Positions 21,601 to 50,505 of a stretch of DNA of 64,000 nucleotides are shown here, piece after piece. The translations under genes were made by a program, and so were the position numbers. The DNA is taken from NCBI RefSeq assembly GCF_030463565.1, contig NC_134661.1, forward strand, positions 8,704,542 through 8,768,541, given 5' to 3'. Each line of letters begins with the position of its first letter. The stretch's first letter is position 1. The notes beneath the pieces are model-generated. The model was not told where the DNA came from. It did no database searches and saw nothing but the letters and a program-made list of their open reading frames with translations. Source of the DNA: Pelecanus crispus (Eukaryota; Chordata; Aves; Pelecaniformes; Pelecanidae).

Positions 21601-24600
21601 GAAGAGCCTCTTTACCAAAGAGCTGGAAAATGCACTTGAAAGAAATGAGTAAGACCTCATTGTTTTCTCTTCCTTCTCTGGCATTCGTGGCGCTCTTTGG
21701 ACATCTTTGGCTTGCTGCGTACGTGGTCTGGTTTCCTTCTGTTCTGGTACCTCTCTGGCCAAGAAATCCTTTGATTGGTCATTGTCCTTTGTTCACCCCC
21801 TAGGCTTCGGGCATGTATTTTGAAGCGGAGTTGTTGCATCGCTTGGTCTGCCCCAGTTCGTTTGATGGTTTTTTCCTCCTGTGATTTGTGTGTTACGTGT
21901 GCACCAGAGAGGATGTAATCTAATCTAATTCCTGCTTACAAGTGCATTCTTTTAAAAATACTTTGCTTGATGGTGTTAATGTATTGCATAACATATTTAG
22001 TGTTATTGTGTTAACATTTATTAACATATTTGCATGCTAAATATGCAGGAGAATTGGGCACGGGCAAGTTGTGCTGCTTCCTGGGTAACTTCTTTCTACA
22101 GAAAAACCTGGTTAAGGCTCCTGCTGGAGCCGAGAGAGATTAGTGCTTCCCGCCCCCCTTTTTTTCTTTTTCAGTATCCTAAGGAGGGTTTCAATGGTGC
22201 TTATGCCTTAGTTAAAGCAGGTTTAAAACCAAAAAGATATTATTCTGTGTCTCTGACGCATAGGCACGCAATACGGCGCTTTTGAGTAAAGCCAGTGAAA
22301 CCAGAGACTCGAGCGTTTACGATGACGTTCGTCGGCCTTGTAACAAAGCAGATGGCGTTTACTTTGGCTAGCTATTATTCTCAGTTTGAAGCGTAGTACC
22401 GGATGGCGTACTGGTTGCGTATCAGTACGATGAGTCTCTCTGTGGGAACGTCTCCGGTGTCTTCCCCTCATTCAACCTGATTGTTGCAGTGTGTCTTGCA
22501 TCGCTGCTGGGAGGAAGGCATTGCCTGAATTTTGCGGGTGGGAAAAGAGCGACAGAGAAAGGTGAAGCGGCTTTTCTGGAGTAACAATAGTATTCTATAG
22601 TAATTCTAGCCATAGAATCCTGAAATTCCTCCCTCCTCTCCAAATTAATTCCCAGGGTGGATTCACACTTTCCTGTAGATGACCTGCAGGCCTCCAGTAG
22701 GTACTGTGTGAGCTCAACTGTCTGCTCAGTGATTACTGTCCTCTAATTTTTAGAGTTGACCTCGTGGTTCACTCCTTGAAGGACCTGCCGACTTCTCTTC
22801 CTCCTGGCTTTACCATCGGCGCTGTCTGCAAGTAAGTGCAGACGCGAGGCTCGATTCTCTGAGGGACTTGCATTTTATGGTGTCGGTGGCAGTAGGAAAG
22901 CAAAGGCAGCTTGGATCCCGTTAGGCGTTCAAAGTTTGCCCACCCTCTGATTAACCTCTGAAACGGTGGAAACGCTAGAGCTGTCCTAGTGTTCTGTAGC
23001 CAGCCGGCTTGCTGGACACTCTTGCTTTTACATTGATGATGGGGTATTTTGGAGCCAGAGGCGCTTCCTCTGGGGACCGATAGCACAACTGTTAAGCTTA
23101 AACAGCCTTCCGTTAAATGATGTGTCAGCCATTCTGCACTCGCATTATTTTGCAGAAGGGAAAACCCACTCGATGCTGTTGTCTTTCATCCCAAAAACTG
23201 TGGGAAAACGCTGAGCCTCCTTCCGGAAAAGAGGTGAGTGGGGAGAGGAAGGGGAAGACAGTCAGGTGTAAAAATGGAAGGGAGGAGTTTTTTGATACTT
23301 TCCAGTAGCAAGTCAATGAGCTCCTTGCTTTGTCCCGTAGTGGTTTCAAGCCGCCTTCTGTTAGCTTTCCGTAGACATTACACCGAACCCGCTCGCTGAA
23401 AAGAGCAACGCTGTCTCATGGGAGTGCTGCACGCCGACTGAGGCCGGCTCTCTCGAGCCACCCTTGAGTTGCCATGTTTTCTCAAGTTAGACCCTTTCTT
23501 ATTGCAGTCTCCGGAGTGAATTCCCGCTCCTGTGTGTTGCGCTTACTGCAGGGGAACGCGTACAATGCAGGCAGCGTGTCTGGTGCGGTATTTTAGCTTG
23601 CGTGGGCCTGAACTACGCTCTTGTTCTCACCCAGCCAGTTCAGATTTCTTTGTTGGTTTTTTCTCGTCGCTTACTTGCGGCTCTGCTGGGAGCGTGTACG
23701 GTTTCTCCATTTTGAATTACCTGCCATTTCATAGAGGTTATTGGAGTCTTTTGTCTGAGATGGCTGAGTGAAATTACTCAGATTAAGGTAACTGTTAGAA
23801 AGTCCTTCCGTTTTACTAACTTCAGTTGTCTGACTGTGTCCGATTCAGTTTGGGGCAGCCGAGCCTTTTTTTCTGTGATGACAAGCGTTGTGGTCTTTAA
23901 ATGAGGTTTCATCGGTCCTTGACAGTGCTAGGGACTGCCCTCTGGAAGCATGTCCTGTAAATTGGTTCCTTGGGAGCGGCTTGCCTGCATCTAGCTTCAG
24001 CCAGGCTTTATGCTAAACCTCACGGAGTGCTTTTCTGTCTTTTAAGGAGATACAAATCATTGGCAGGTTCTTGGATCTTCATTGCAATTAAAAAAAAAAA
24101 AAGACTTCATTTGTTTCCTTGAAAGTTCTGAGATATCTCTGGCTGGAGGTAACTTTGGAGTCTTCTGGATTTTATTGATTTTATTTTCCCCCTAGTGTGA
24201 TTGGAACCAGTTCACTTCGGAGAGCAGCCCAGCTCAAGAAGAAGTTCCCTCAGTTAGAATTCAGGGATATTGTATCCTTTCCTGGCCAAACGTGGGAGCT
24301 GGGTAAAACTGCAAACGGGAAAATATAACTTAATGTGAAATCTAGAATTGGGGCCCATTTACACCACCAGTTGTCCATATTTAACCCTTCTCTTGGGACG
24401 GTGCTCTGACCGATTTTCATTTGGAGGCTGCTGGATTCTGTACCTCCTGTAAACGCACTCAAGCGAATGTTAAGTGGTTATAGGACTGTTTCCCTGCTGC
24501 TTCTGTGCTTGCTTAATCACTTCTACAGAGAGGCAATTTAAATACCCGCTTAAAGAAGCTAGATGAGAAGGAAGACTTTGGTGCCATCATCCTGGCTGCT

Positions 24601-26853
24601 GCTGGGCTGAAGAGAATGGGCTGGGAGAATCGCATTGGCCAGGTGAGGAGCGGCAAAGCGGAAAATACCGTTCTCTGCCGAACTGTCGACCGCTTGCCTT
24701 TCAGACCTTGCGGTTGTCCTGTCAAAGATGAGCGTGCGGTCTGCTGAATGCATTGCCACGTTACCTTGTGATCTGATGCGCTTCAGGGAGGATATTTTTT
24801 TTTGTCAGTTGGTTGTTTTTGTTTTGTTCATACAGAAATTTATACCGTTCAGCTTTCCACCGTGCAGTAACAGTTTGTCACCTGATCGTCTCCCAGCGTT
24901 TCACAATACTTGTGTCTAGCAATGCAGCGGTGTGCACGACTAAGATTTTTCCTATTAGCTAATTCACAAGGTGTTACGGTCCCGGTGAAGGGAGGCGCGT
25001 TATCTCGCTTTAGGGGTGGAAACACTGAGGCGTGGGAAGGGGGAGGTGATATTTCTTTGGTCAGGTGCAAAATCAATTGATGTTAGAGGCGAGCGTAGAA
25101 TTGGGCTCTCACTTCCTGTATTCTGAACAGCGCAACTTGAGTCAACTCTGATTTTGCTTTCTTCCAGCTCCTAAGCCCTGAAGATTGTCTGTACGCTGTC
25201 GGACAGGTACGTTACAACTTCTGTATCTTAAGCTGTACTGCACGCAGAGATGCACGAAGCTGAGGAATTATGATGATGATTACGTCGTGTGTTTCTTTTT
25301 CTTCTTCTAGGGTGCCTTAGCAGTGGAAGTTCGTGCCAAAGACCAAGAGATACTGAATATGGTATCTGCCCTGCATGATGCAGACACCGTGTTATGCTGC
25401 ATTGCTGAGAGAGCCTTTATGAAACGTTTGGTAGGTGTGGCACCCTTGCTTTTCTGCCTGCAGCGGTAAATACTGCTCTGCTAGTTGACCTGACACCGTA
25501 GTATGGGAAATCTGTTAACGCTTTCCTAAAACTGTGAAGTAGCGATTACTTCTGAATTGAGAAGGGCCCGAAGAGCGATAGGCGGGGTTGCGCACAGCCT
25601 AAACTTTTCAGAGGCCTCTGCTCTGAACGCATTGGGTAGAAGCCTCGGCGTCAGCCGCTTTCTGTTTTAGGAGGGCGGATGTAGCGTCCCTGTCGCCGTC
25701 AACACCATGCTGAAAGATGGCCAGGTGAGGAGTACTTTGTCTTTATCTGGGAGTATTTCTGAAAACCTGTTCCAGTGTGTGTATGTTCCCTGATCCTTCC
25801 CCAAAGCTAACGCCAGCAGATAGCCAGTTAGGGCAGGTAGGCTCCTGACTTGAGCTTTCTGGATTTGGGTCCAAAGCAGGAGTATGAGAATGGGTCTGGC
25901 TACTGAAGCTCAGTCTCCTAGAAAATGCCCTTATAAGAAGTACCAGATTTCTCCCCTGCCCTTTGTAAGAGGTCGTGTTGCCCTGAGATCCGAGCGTCTC
26001 GCTTCCGCCTCCAGAAAAATGGGTGGTTTTGCACAATGGAGTGCGATTTAAGGAGGCAAGAAGCTAGAAAAAAGTTCAGCTTTTTCCTTGGGAAGTCGCA
26101 TCTTCCCTAACAGGGATTTATTTTCCCTATAGTTGTATCGTACCGCTATTCCTGCTGATCCCGCTGCACTACAAAAGCCTTCCCCTCCAGACTTAGCTTC
26201 ATCTGTTGTGTGGTTTGTTTGGGGGGGGGGGGTGGGGTGTGTTTGTGTGGTTTTTTGTTTTTCTGTTTGTTTTGGGTTTTGGTTTTTTTTTTTTTTTTTT
26301 TAGGGGAGTAGTTGGCTTTCTGTTTGCTCGTTAACGTGGTATTAATCCCTTCTGTGTCTTTCCAAGTTGTATTTGACAGGAGCAGTCTACAGTTTGGATG
26401 GATCTGATAGCCTGAAGGAGACTATGCAGACCAGTGTTAATTATCCCCAGCAGGTATGTGAACCGCAGCGGGTTCAAAATCCAAACCCGAAGCTGAATGA
26501 CAAAACCGGACCTTTTGAAATCCATCTATGAGTTTTGGTCTGGTTCCTTGGAAACTGTAATAGCGCGCTGTTCTCGAGGCTCCTCAGACCGCAGATTTTA
26601 CCCCGTTTTTACGGGTGGCTTACGCTATTCCTTGCCTGCTCCTTCCCACTGCCTTATGTCAAGGTGTTTATATTTGCAGAACGAAGATGGACCGAACGAT
26701 GACGTGCAGCACGTTGGCATAACAGCCAAGAACGTCTCCGGTCAAGCCCAGGAAGCTGCAGAGAACCTTGGTGTTGAACTAGCTAGTTTGCTTCTGAGCA
26801 AGGGAGCTAAGCATATCCTTAGCGTGGCAAGGCAGCTCAACGATGCCCGCTGA
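18602..26853 (+). CDS. HMBS: HMBS, hydroxymethylbilane synthase (porphobilinogen deaminase)
   Basis: The third enzyme of haem synthesis; cytosolic; condenses four porphobilinogens into hydroxymethylbilane. Fourteen exons: 18602-18625, 18731-18784, 20679-20751, 21443-21492, 21593-21648, 22754-22831, 23156-23233, 24196-24271, 24529-24642, 25168-25206, 25311-25430, 25671-25724, 26367-26453, 26680-26853. Phases agree and give 358 residues (human 361). Visible function residues: HSLKDLP with catalytic Asp96 (human Asp99), [11 protein letters not shown] with the substrate-binding arginines, NLNTRL, and [10 protein letters not shown] with Cys258 (human Cys261), which carries the dipyrromethane cofactor. 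The C-terminus is VARQLNDAR. Intron 1 is only 105 bases, and the internal Met used by the mammalian erythroid form is absent (GGRAVRVGT against human KMRVIRVGT). The intron after exon 8 is U12-type. The frame is intact. Confidence 0.97.
19269..19334 (+). repeat. C-rich low-complexity tract in HMBS intron 2
   Basis: Almost pure C runs of 5-13 separated by A or CA. The minus strand is therefore a dense G-quadruplex candidate. The tract lies downstream of HMBS exon 2, in the first long intron. Confidence 0.9.
19618..19715 (-). repeat. MIR SINE fragment in HMBS intron 2
   Basis: The segment reads like the reverse complement of the MIR core: CTCATTTTGTATGTAGGGAA, then GAGAGTAAAGTTAATTGCCC, then CTACACAGCTCATCAGTGG. 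This parallels the consensus phrases for 'bases of exponential GAGGAAACTGAG, AAGTAACTTGCCC and TCACACAGCTAGTAAGTGG'. MIRs are ancient amniote SINEs. The match is by eye. Confidence 0.65.
20253..20345 (-). repeat. Possible second, more diverged MIR fragment in HMBS intron 2
   Basis: GACCTTAACGCAGCTGGAAG, then GTGTGAATCCCGACACGCAG and TGCTCTAGTCGCTCTTCC, follow the order of the reverse MIR consensus (ACACAGCTAGTAAGTGG, GGGATTCGAACCC, TGCTCTTAACC). It is weaker than the copy about 0.6 kb upstream. Confidence 0.4.
24272..24528 (+). other. HMBS: U12-type GT-AG intron in HMBS (after exon 8)
   Basis: The donor GTATCCTTTC matches the minor-spliceosome 5' consensus exactly over GTATCCTTT. A branch-like GCTTAATC lies about 10-17 bases before the CAG acceptor. 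The junction joins EFRDI to RGNLNTRL in phase 0, as in the human protein. Confidence 0.85.
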
Positions 26854-27975
26854 ACCTGTGGTGCGGTCGGCACGATTGCTACAACTTGAGCAAGTCTTTG
26901 CAGCTCCTGTCGTCCTCCTTTGGAGGAAGGGATTTATTTAAGCGTTCACACCGGTCTTACCTGATGTTTGGGCCCAAAAACTTGAAATATGAAGTTGACT
27001 AACTTGAGTAGTTTATGCCGTTCAGGGTTTTCATCCCTCTCTGCATTTCTCTAAATCGCAAAGCGTCTCTGAAGTTTTTTAACCATTTTTGTAGCTAGGA
27101 AGTTAAAAATGTAAAAAACCAAAAATCTGTAAGCGGTCTCCTATTCCATTTAGGAGAAAGGCTCTCGCTACAGATCATAATCAAGAGACTCGAGTGTGAC
27201 AGTACTAAAGCCCTGTACTGTGCTGACAGTACTAAAGTACTTTTGGTAGCCATTAATATTATTTAGGTTTGTTCGGTCATTGGAATTCTGAAGAGGGACT
27301 GTTATTAGGTTCCCAGTACTGGGTTCCTCACGGTAAAGTAGCAGAGGTGCCACATAGGTCTCAGTTAAGGTAAGAAATTAAGTTTGCAGTTACCCCATGC
27401 AAATTTGTTGTTGATTGGCCAGTAATAAATTAGGCAGTCAGTGGACAGCCAGGCCACTTTCCCTTGTATGCTTGCCTACAAGAGTTAATCTGAGACGGTC
27501 GTTCATCTATGCTAAGTGGTCAGTGGGGAGCTGAACAGGAAGCCCAAATTTGGGCTGTTGTGCCTTTCTCTGTAGCTGTTAGCCCTTTCCTTTTACTGCG
27601 GTGGCCTGAGCTCGCTACACGTGTTACAGTGCCTTGTAGAAACACTGAAACGGCACCTTACCGGGGTCCTGTTTGGGAAATGAAGCACTGTTTATTCTCT
27701 ATGCAACGTCCGCTGAATGTAACAGACGATAAACACGGTGAGATTACAAGCACCCCAGCGTAAGTGTTAAGTCTTTACGGAGCAGCTCTTCTGTTAGCGG
27801 TTTCTCCAAGCGGAGCGGGGCGGGCCCGTTCCTTGCTACCTCGGTTGCCTGCCAGGCCCAGCTCGCTGCTAGCCCCGGCGGGCTGGGCCCAGCACCGCCT
27901 CCAGGCGCGACGGCGGGACAGAGCCGCCCCGCCCCCCTCCCCCGGATCGCAGCTCTCCCGGTGATCAATGGGGGT
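26854..27975. other. HMBS 3'UTR and space between convergent HMBS and H2AX
   Basis: No gene seen. A candidate HMBS poly(A) signal AATAAA lies at 27424-27429, about 570 bases past the stop. No closer canonical signal was found. The last 200 bases become GC-rich towards H2AX. Confidence 0.55.
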
Positions 27976-27991
27976 GGCCCTGAAAAGGGCC
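27976..27991 (-). terminator. H2AX: Histone 3' stem-loop of H2AX
   Basis: The minus strand reads GGCCCTTTTCAGGGCC, a perfect 6-bp stem with a four-base loop, matching the replication-dependent histone 3' end element bound by SLBP. It lies about 40 bases past the stop. H2AX is known to use both stem-loop and polyadenylated ends. Confidence 0.93.
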
Positions 27992-28029
27992 TTTGTGTGG
28001 TGCCGGGGGGGGTCGGCCGGCCGGCCGCC

Positions 28030-28464
28030 CTAGTACTCCTGCGACTGCTGCCCGCTGCCCTTCTTGCCGGCCTTGGTGGGGCCCGCGCCGCCGCCGCCGC
28101 CCGTCTTCTTGGGCAGCAGCACGGCCTGGATGTTGGGCAGAACGCCGCCCTGCGCGATGGTGACGCCGCCCAGCAGCTTGTTGAGCTCCTCGTCGTTGCG
28201 CACCGCCAGCTGCAGGTGACGGGGGATGATGCGCGTCTTCTTGTTGTCGCGGGCCGCGTTGCCCGCCAGCTCCAGGATCTCGGCCGTCAGGTACTCAAGC
28301 ACGGCGGCCAGGTAAACGGGAGCGCCGGCCCCCACCCGCTCCGCGTAGTGCCCGCGCCGCAGCAGCCGGTGAACGCGCCCGACCGGGAACTGCAGCCCAG
28401 CCCGGGACGAGCGAGACTTGGCCTTCGCTCGGGCCTTACCGCCGCTCTTGCCACGGCCAGACAT
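28030..28464 (-). CDS. H2AX: H2AX, DNA-damage histone variant (intronless)
   Basis: A single-exon gene of 144 residues (human 143 with Met). The histone fold is almost identical to human ([20 protein letters not shown] and onward, [31 protein letters not shown]). The C-terminal tail is Gly-rich and diverged, but it ends SGQQSQEY and so keeps the SQ-E-Y motif. Its Ser (141 with Met, 140 without) is the ATM/ATR/DNA-PK target that makes gamma-H2AX, and the final Tyr is needed for MDC1 binding. The start has good context (GCGCCATGT). The upstream TATA and CCAAT boxes and the 3' stem-loop are those of a replication-dependent histone gene. It is convergent with HMBS and in the same orientation as DPAGT1, as in human. 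Confidence 0.98.
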   Translation of the reverse strand: MSGRGKSGGKARAKAKSRSSRAGLQFPVGRVHRLLRRGHYAERVGAGAPVYLAAVLEYLTAEILELAGNAARDNKKTRIIPRHLQLAVRNDEELNKLLGGVTIAQGGVLPNIQAVLLPKKTGGGGGAGPTKAGKKGSGQQSQEY

Positions 28465-28545
28465 GGCGCCTCGGTGCGCTGCGGGAAGCTTCCCTTCTCC
28501 TCCGGAGCTCTGCGGCGAAGTGAGGCAGGAGGCCCCGCACCCAGC

Positions 28546-28703
28546 CTTTTTATAGCCTTCCGCAAAGTAGGGCTCAGCTCATTGGGCGGCGCCACCGCGC
28601 CTCGCTATTGGTGCGTCTGCCGGAAGAAACTTCTTGCTGACTGGTCGCCCGTGCGACACCACCGCGCTTGCCCCGAGTCTATTGGCGGCGGAGGCCGGCC
28701 AAT
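28546..28703 (-). promoter_or_regulatory. H2AX: H2AX promoter: TATA box and four CCAAT boxes
   Basis: On the minus strand: TATAAAAAGG at 28546-28555; CCAAT at 28581-28585, 28607-28611 and 28681-28685; and an inverted CCAAT (plus-strand CCAATAAG) at 28699-28703. Multiple CCAAT boxes upstream of a TATA are typical of S-phase histone promoters bound by NF-Y. Confidence 0.85.
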
Positions 28704-28759
28704 AAGAAAGCAAGGCGCCAAATTCATACCGCGCTGAGGCGGTTGGTGCGCGGCGCCGC

Positions 28760-31332
28760 CGGGGAGGGAGGCGGGGGGTGGGGGGGGTGAGGGAGCCCCG
28801 CTGTCCCGCAGAGTCCCTCGTGTTCCCCGTGCAGCGTGGGCAGCCAAAGCACCCACTGCACGAGCGCTCGTGCTCCTGACGGGAGGTGGCAGCGCTCCGA
28901 GAGCGGTGCTGTGTAAGGAGCTTTGACTGTGCCACCTCTGACGTTACAGGCTGGTCGCAGTAACCCAAAGGGTGGAGGAGTGACGATAGCTGGGGCGCTC
29001 CGATTACCGAACCGGCGCGCTGCCACCCCAGCTGGGCTGCTCCCAGAGGTTTTTGAGGGCTGGGGTCGGCCCCTGGGCCTAGGCCGCGGTCTCGGCCTGG
29101 CTCCCCTCCAGAGCGAGGCAGGGGAGCTCTGGGCATGCCTGCAGACTGAGGAGGATCCCCGCTTATAGGGGTATTGGCCTTACGGTGGTGTACGGGAGAA
29201 GAACATTTGGGGATGTGTAAAACCTGCCGTGAAATCCTTTTTAGGGGATTGCGGGAATGGTTGAGATATATCACGGGTTGTTTAAGGGAAGCACCGAAGG
29301 TGGGGAAGCAGTCAAAGTGGACTGGGAGGAAAAAACACGGGAATGTGGAAGGACAAGCTGGGTGAAGGTAGCGGTGGTGTGTGAACATGTTGCTGATTGG
29401 TAGCCTTTATCTCTGCGGTCCATCCTGTCTCGCTAAGCTCCATTTCTACTTTTTTTTTTTCCAGGGTGACAGGATGTGTTCGCTTGGAGGTCTAAGCGCC
29501 AGCAGCTGACATCACGCCACAGGTCAAAGCAGCCAGTGTATACGCGGTACCAGTAAATGGGAGGGCTGGAGCATGTGCCTGGGGGGGGGGCGGCGGGCAG
29601 GGCTAGGGTGGAATGGCAGCATGTGTGATCACTAGTGAGTCAGACTAGCAAGCGAGTAGGGTAACGGGCTTTGGAGCCAGGTATCCAGGACCAGATACGG
29701 GAGAGATCGGGGTCAGCGGGTTGCTTACCGGAGGTGTAGGTCTAAGCCAGCTTGCTAGAGAAAACGGGGCGGGTATCTGACAGTTGGCTACTGGAAGGCC
29801 TTACGTCTGGATCAGCTAGCAGCGCGATTCGTTTCTCTCTCTCACCCTCTCTAGGTGAGAAGATTCGAGTAAGAGCAAGTAGAGTACTACTGCGGGCCTC
29901 GGGTGTTATATGCCCTAGTGCCAGGAAATCCAGCAGCTAGTTACCAGACAGAGCGTTTAAGGCCAGCTACTGAAGGGATTCATAACGTTTGCGCGCGTGC
30001 GTGCGTGTGTATACACGTGTATGTTTATATGAATCTACTCTACTAGCAGACTTCCAAACCAATTGGCTGGAGAGGAGGAAGAGGAGTCAGCCACTTGAAC
30101 CATTCACGTTTGAGTGTTGCGCGTTAGATTCTGGTTAGATTAGTGGTGATCGGTGTCGCTGGACATGTGCGTGTTTTGCCTACCGGGAATACGTTCCCAG
30201 CCTCACTACTGGCCAGACTTGGGTGCGTGGAAGTGCGGCAGCCTCAGGTCTATTAAGGTACCGGACTCGGCAACTTCTGCTGTCGCCCGTCTCGGCGTCC
30301 CTGTCTTTGCTGTTGCGTTATGTCGCTTCTCGCTCCTGTTAATCTCACGCAGACTCTTTAACCTGGTACTCCAATGGCTGTTACATGTTTTCTGTCAGGT
30401 GTGCAGCAAATCTGTGGTGAACTGTGGTGCCAGACACTGCTATATAAATAACAATTCGTGTTTGAGGAAAAGGTAATTGCAGCCTGCAGGGTCTCAGTTC
30501 CATGTTAATCTAAGGCTTTTACTGATGTCCTCTGTTATGCAAGGACACGGCGATCCTTACTTTGCTAGCCCGTTCCGGACGCGTCCTATTCCACGAAGGA
30601 AGGCAGATGATAAAAGACGTTCAGAAATAAAAGCCCTTTGGTGGGAATGTTCCCCGTAGCTGTGAAAGAGGAGGGAGTCTACTGCAGAAACGATCAGCCC
30701 CCTAGCAGGGCAGAAGGCCATGGAGATGTGCTGTGTGACCTAGTTTCATGATATTCTCGAGGCAAAGCACCGAAGGGTAAAGGGTACCATGAGTTATTTT
30801 ATTCTCGGAGCACTCCGAGTTTTGGGTATGGTTTATAACATGTTACTCTATGTCCATGGACCAAAGACAGGATTGGAGAAGACAGGAGAGGATTCTGGTT
30901 GACTGGTTCTGCTGTACAGAGTCTCACCAAAATTGAAGGTCCTGTTTTCTCTCTCTTGGGGAACAGTAACGTGCTTGTTAGATGTACAGAGATTTCATAT
31001 TTCCTGCTTTTTTCCCCCCAAGCACTGTGAGTAAACGTTTGGGTCATTTACTTCCTCTCCAAAAGGTATTCCCAGTAACAATGATGTCCAAATAGCAGTG
31101 AATCTTTTCTGTCCGCAGAATCGGACAAAAGCCTTCTGTGCGCAAAAAAAAAAAGGTGATTACGGTCGATTATGGTTCAAGACTGGCCCGCGCAGAGTAG
31201 TCGCTTGCATTTTGACAAGCGTCCTGAGGTCTTCTCGGCGGGCCAGAGTAAGACCAGCTGAATCATTTGGTCAGCAATTGGAGAAAATTGACTGGCAGGT
31301 ACCACTCCTTCCTGTGCTCCCCGACAGCCTGG
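28760..31332. other. Intergenic between H2AX and DPAGT1; no gene recognised
   Basis: The first 300 bases are CpG-rich and run outward from the H2AX promoter. The rest holds only short open frames, a GT/GC microsatellite-like patch at 29990-30024 and short G runs. The probable DPAGT1 poly(A) signal lies at 30798-30803. Confidence 0.5.
30798..30803 (-). terminator. DPAGT1: Candidate DPAGT1 poly(A) signal
   Basis: TTTATT on the plus strand is AATAAA on the minus strand, 530 bases past the DPAGT1 stop. It is the nearest canonical signal found by eye. Confidence 0.45.
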
Positions 31333-36087
<4,755 letters not shown>

Positions 36088-36736
36088 GGCCACGGCGGGC
36101 GCTGCCCCTGCCAAGGGCACAGAGCGGGGCCGGGCGCGGAGCCCCGCCCGCCAACGCCTCCCGCCGCCTGTTTCCAGCCGGACGCCAGAGGGGAGGCGCC
36201 GGATGCGCGGCCAACCCCCGGCCCGTCGGCGAGGGGAGCGCCATCTTTGGCCCTGGCATGAGCCGCCTGCCGGCGTGGGGATCCGCTCGGACGCTGGCCG
36301 GGACGGGGGTCGGTAGCGCGTTCGGCTGCGCTGAGGGCGCGCTTAAGCGCCGGTGCCCGGCGCTGGAGTCTGCGTGCATCCGGGCGTGCGCCGCGAAGCC
36401 CGGCTCTCTGCTCGGGGAGCTGCGCTCGCGCTGGCCTCGGGGGCGGCCCCGCGACGGACTCCGCCCCTCAGCGCCCGCAACCGCCATGGCCGCCTCGGCG
36501 CCCCTCGAGCTGCGCGCCGGCTCCAGTCCGCCCCCAGGTACGTCACTTCCCCCCCGCCCCCCCGCGGGGAGCGGGCAATCCCCGGCGGAGGGCTGCGCCG
36601 GGCCGCGGCAGCGCCCGCCCGCCCGCCCTGCTGGGAGGTGGCAGCGGCGGGGCCGGCGCCGCAGCAGTGCCGGTTGCCTGGCGGCGGCCCGCCCGCCATG
36701 CCTGGTGGCCCGCCGTGAGCCGCTGCGCGCCGCGCC
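36088..36736. promoter_or_regulatory. Bidirectional CpG-island promoter of DPAGT1 and C2CD2L
   Basis: 650 bases of very GC- and CpG-rich sequence between the two divergent start codons; no TATA seen. A plus-strand ATG in strong context (CCGCCATGG, ATG at 36486) opens MAASAPLELRAGSSPPP up to a good donor GTACGT at about 36537. It could be an alternative first exon or an upstream ORF, but GC-rich chance is equally possible. Confidence 0.6.
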
Positions 36737-49634
<12,898 letters not shown>

Positions 49635-49968
49635 AGGAGGGAGAAGCCCATCGGAAGGATTGCATAGAGATCCTTTTCTAGTCTCTTGTCTTCCCGCTCC
49701 GTGGTATCTGTGACCTGCAGTCCAGTTCCTTCCGACCTTGGCTGAGGGAAGACACCCCAACGCTTTACACCATTTCGGGAGCGGAGGTGGCGAACCAAGG
49801 GCTTAGGCTGCTCGTCTGCCTTGGCCTAGCCTTCTCCGACTGTCGTACCCCACCGTGCCGTCCCGGAAAACCCAGGTGGCATGCTAATCCCTGCAGGGGT
49901 CCCAGGAGCTGCGGAAGCGACTCTGCCTGTGTAGCTGTCTGGTGTCACCGGGTGCATCCTGGAAAGGC

Positions 49969-49989
49969 GGGGGGGGGGGGGGGGGGGGG
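49969..49989 (+). repeat. Run of 21 G
   Basis: An uninterrupted G homopolymer about 335 bases past the C2CD2L stop. Its length in the assembly may be inaccurate. Confidence 0.9.
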
Positions 49990-50264
49990 CGCCTCTCAAG
50001 TGGCAACCGTTGGAGGTAAAGATCGAGAAACAGCCGTGTTGGCTACGTTGCCGAGAAGCACGGGATGTAGCCTCGCTCGGCTCTTCCGGCGAGACAGAAC
50101 GACGCGGTCGCTGGCCGTCTGAACGCTCGCATTGCTTCTGCTTGGTGCAGAGGCCATAACCTGACTGAGGGGTGGGGTGAGGCGATGCGTTCCTGGGCTG
50201 TGAGTTGTCAGGGGAACAGGCTGCAGCTCTGCCATTGGAACGGTCTGTGGTTCGGACAGTGCTG

Positions 50265-50505
50265 AGCGATGCATCAGACGTTAGAAAGAAATTTTTTACA
50301 ATGAGGGTGGTCGAGCACTGGAACGGGTTGCCCAGAGAGGTGGTAGAGGCCCCATCCCTGGCAACATTCAAGGTCAGGTTGGATGGGGCTCTGAGCACCC
50401 TGATCTAGTTAAAGCTGTCCCTGCTGACTGCAGGGGGGTTGGGCTAGATGACCTCTAAAGGTGTCCCTTCCAACCCAAAGCATTCTATGATTCTATGATT
50501 CTATG
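50265..50505 (+). mobile_element. 5'-truncated CR1 LINE (3' end only)
   Basis: The sequence follows the conserved CR1 3' end: AGAAAGAAATTTTTTACAAT, GGTTGCCCAGAGAGGTGGTA, CCCATCCCTGGCAACATTCA, AGGTTGGATGGGGCTCTGAG, CTAGATGACCTCTAAAGGTG. It ends in tandem ATTCTATG units, the CR1 hallmark. The frame over 50205-50408 preserves the reverse-transcriptase C-terminal phrase [20 protein letters not shown]. Only about 240 bases remain, so it is a dead 5'-truncated copy, as most CR1 copies are. The left border is approximate. Confidence 0.93.

Noticed and set aside
27961-28737. 258-codon plus-strand frame over H2AX
   Set aside because: It is the antisense shadow of the H2AX coding sequence.
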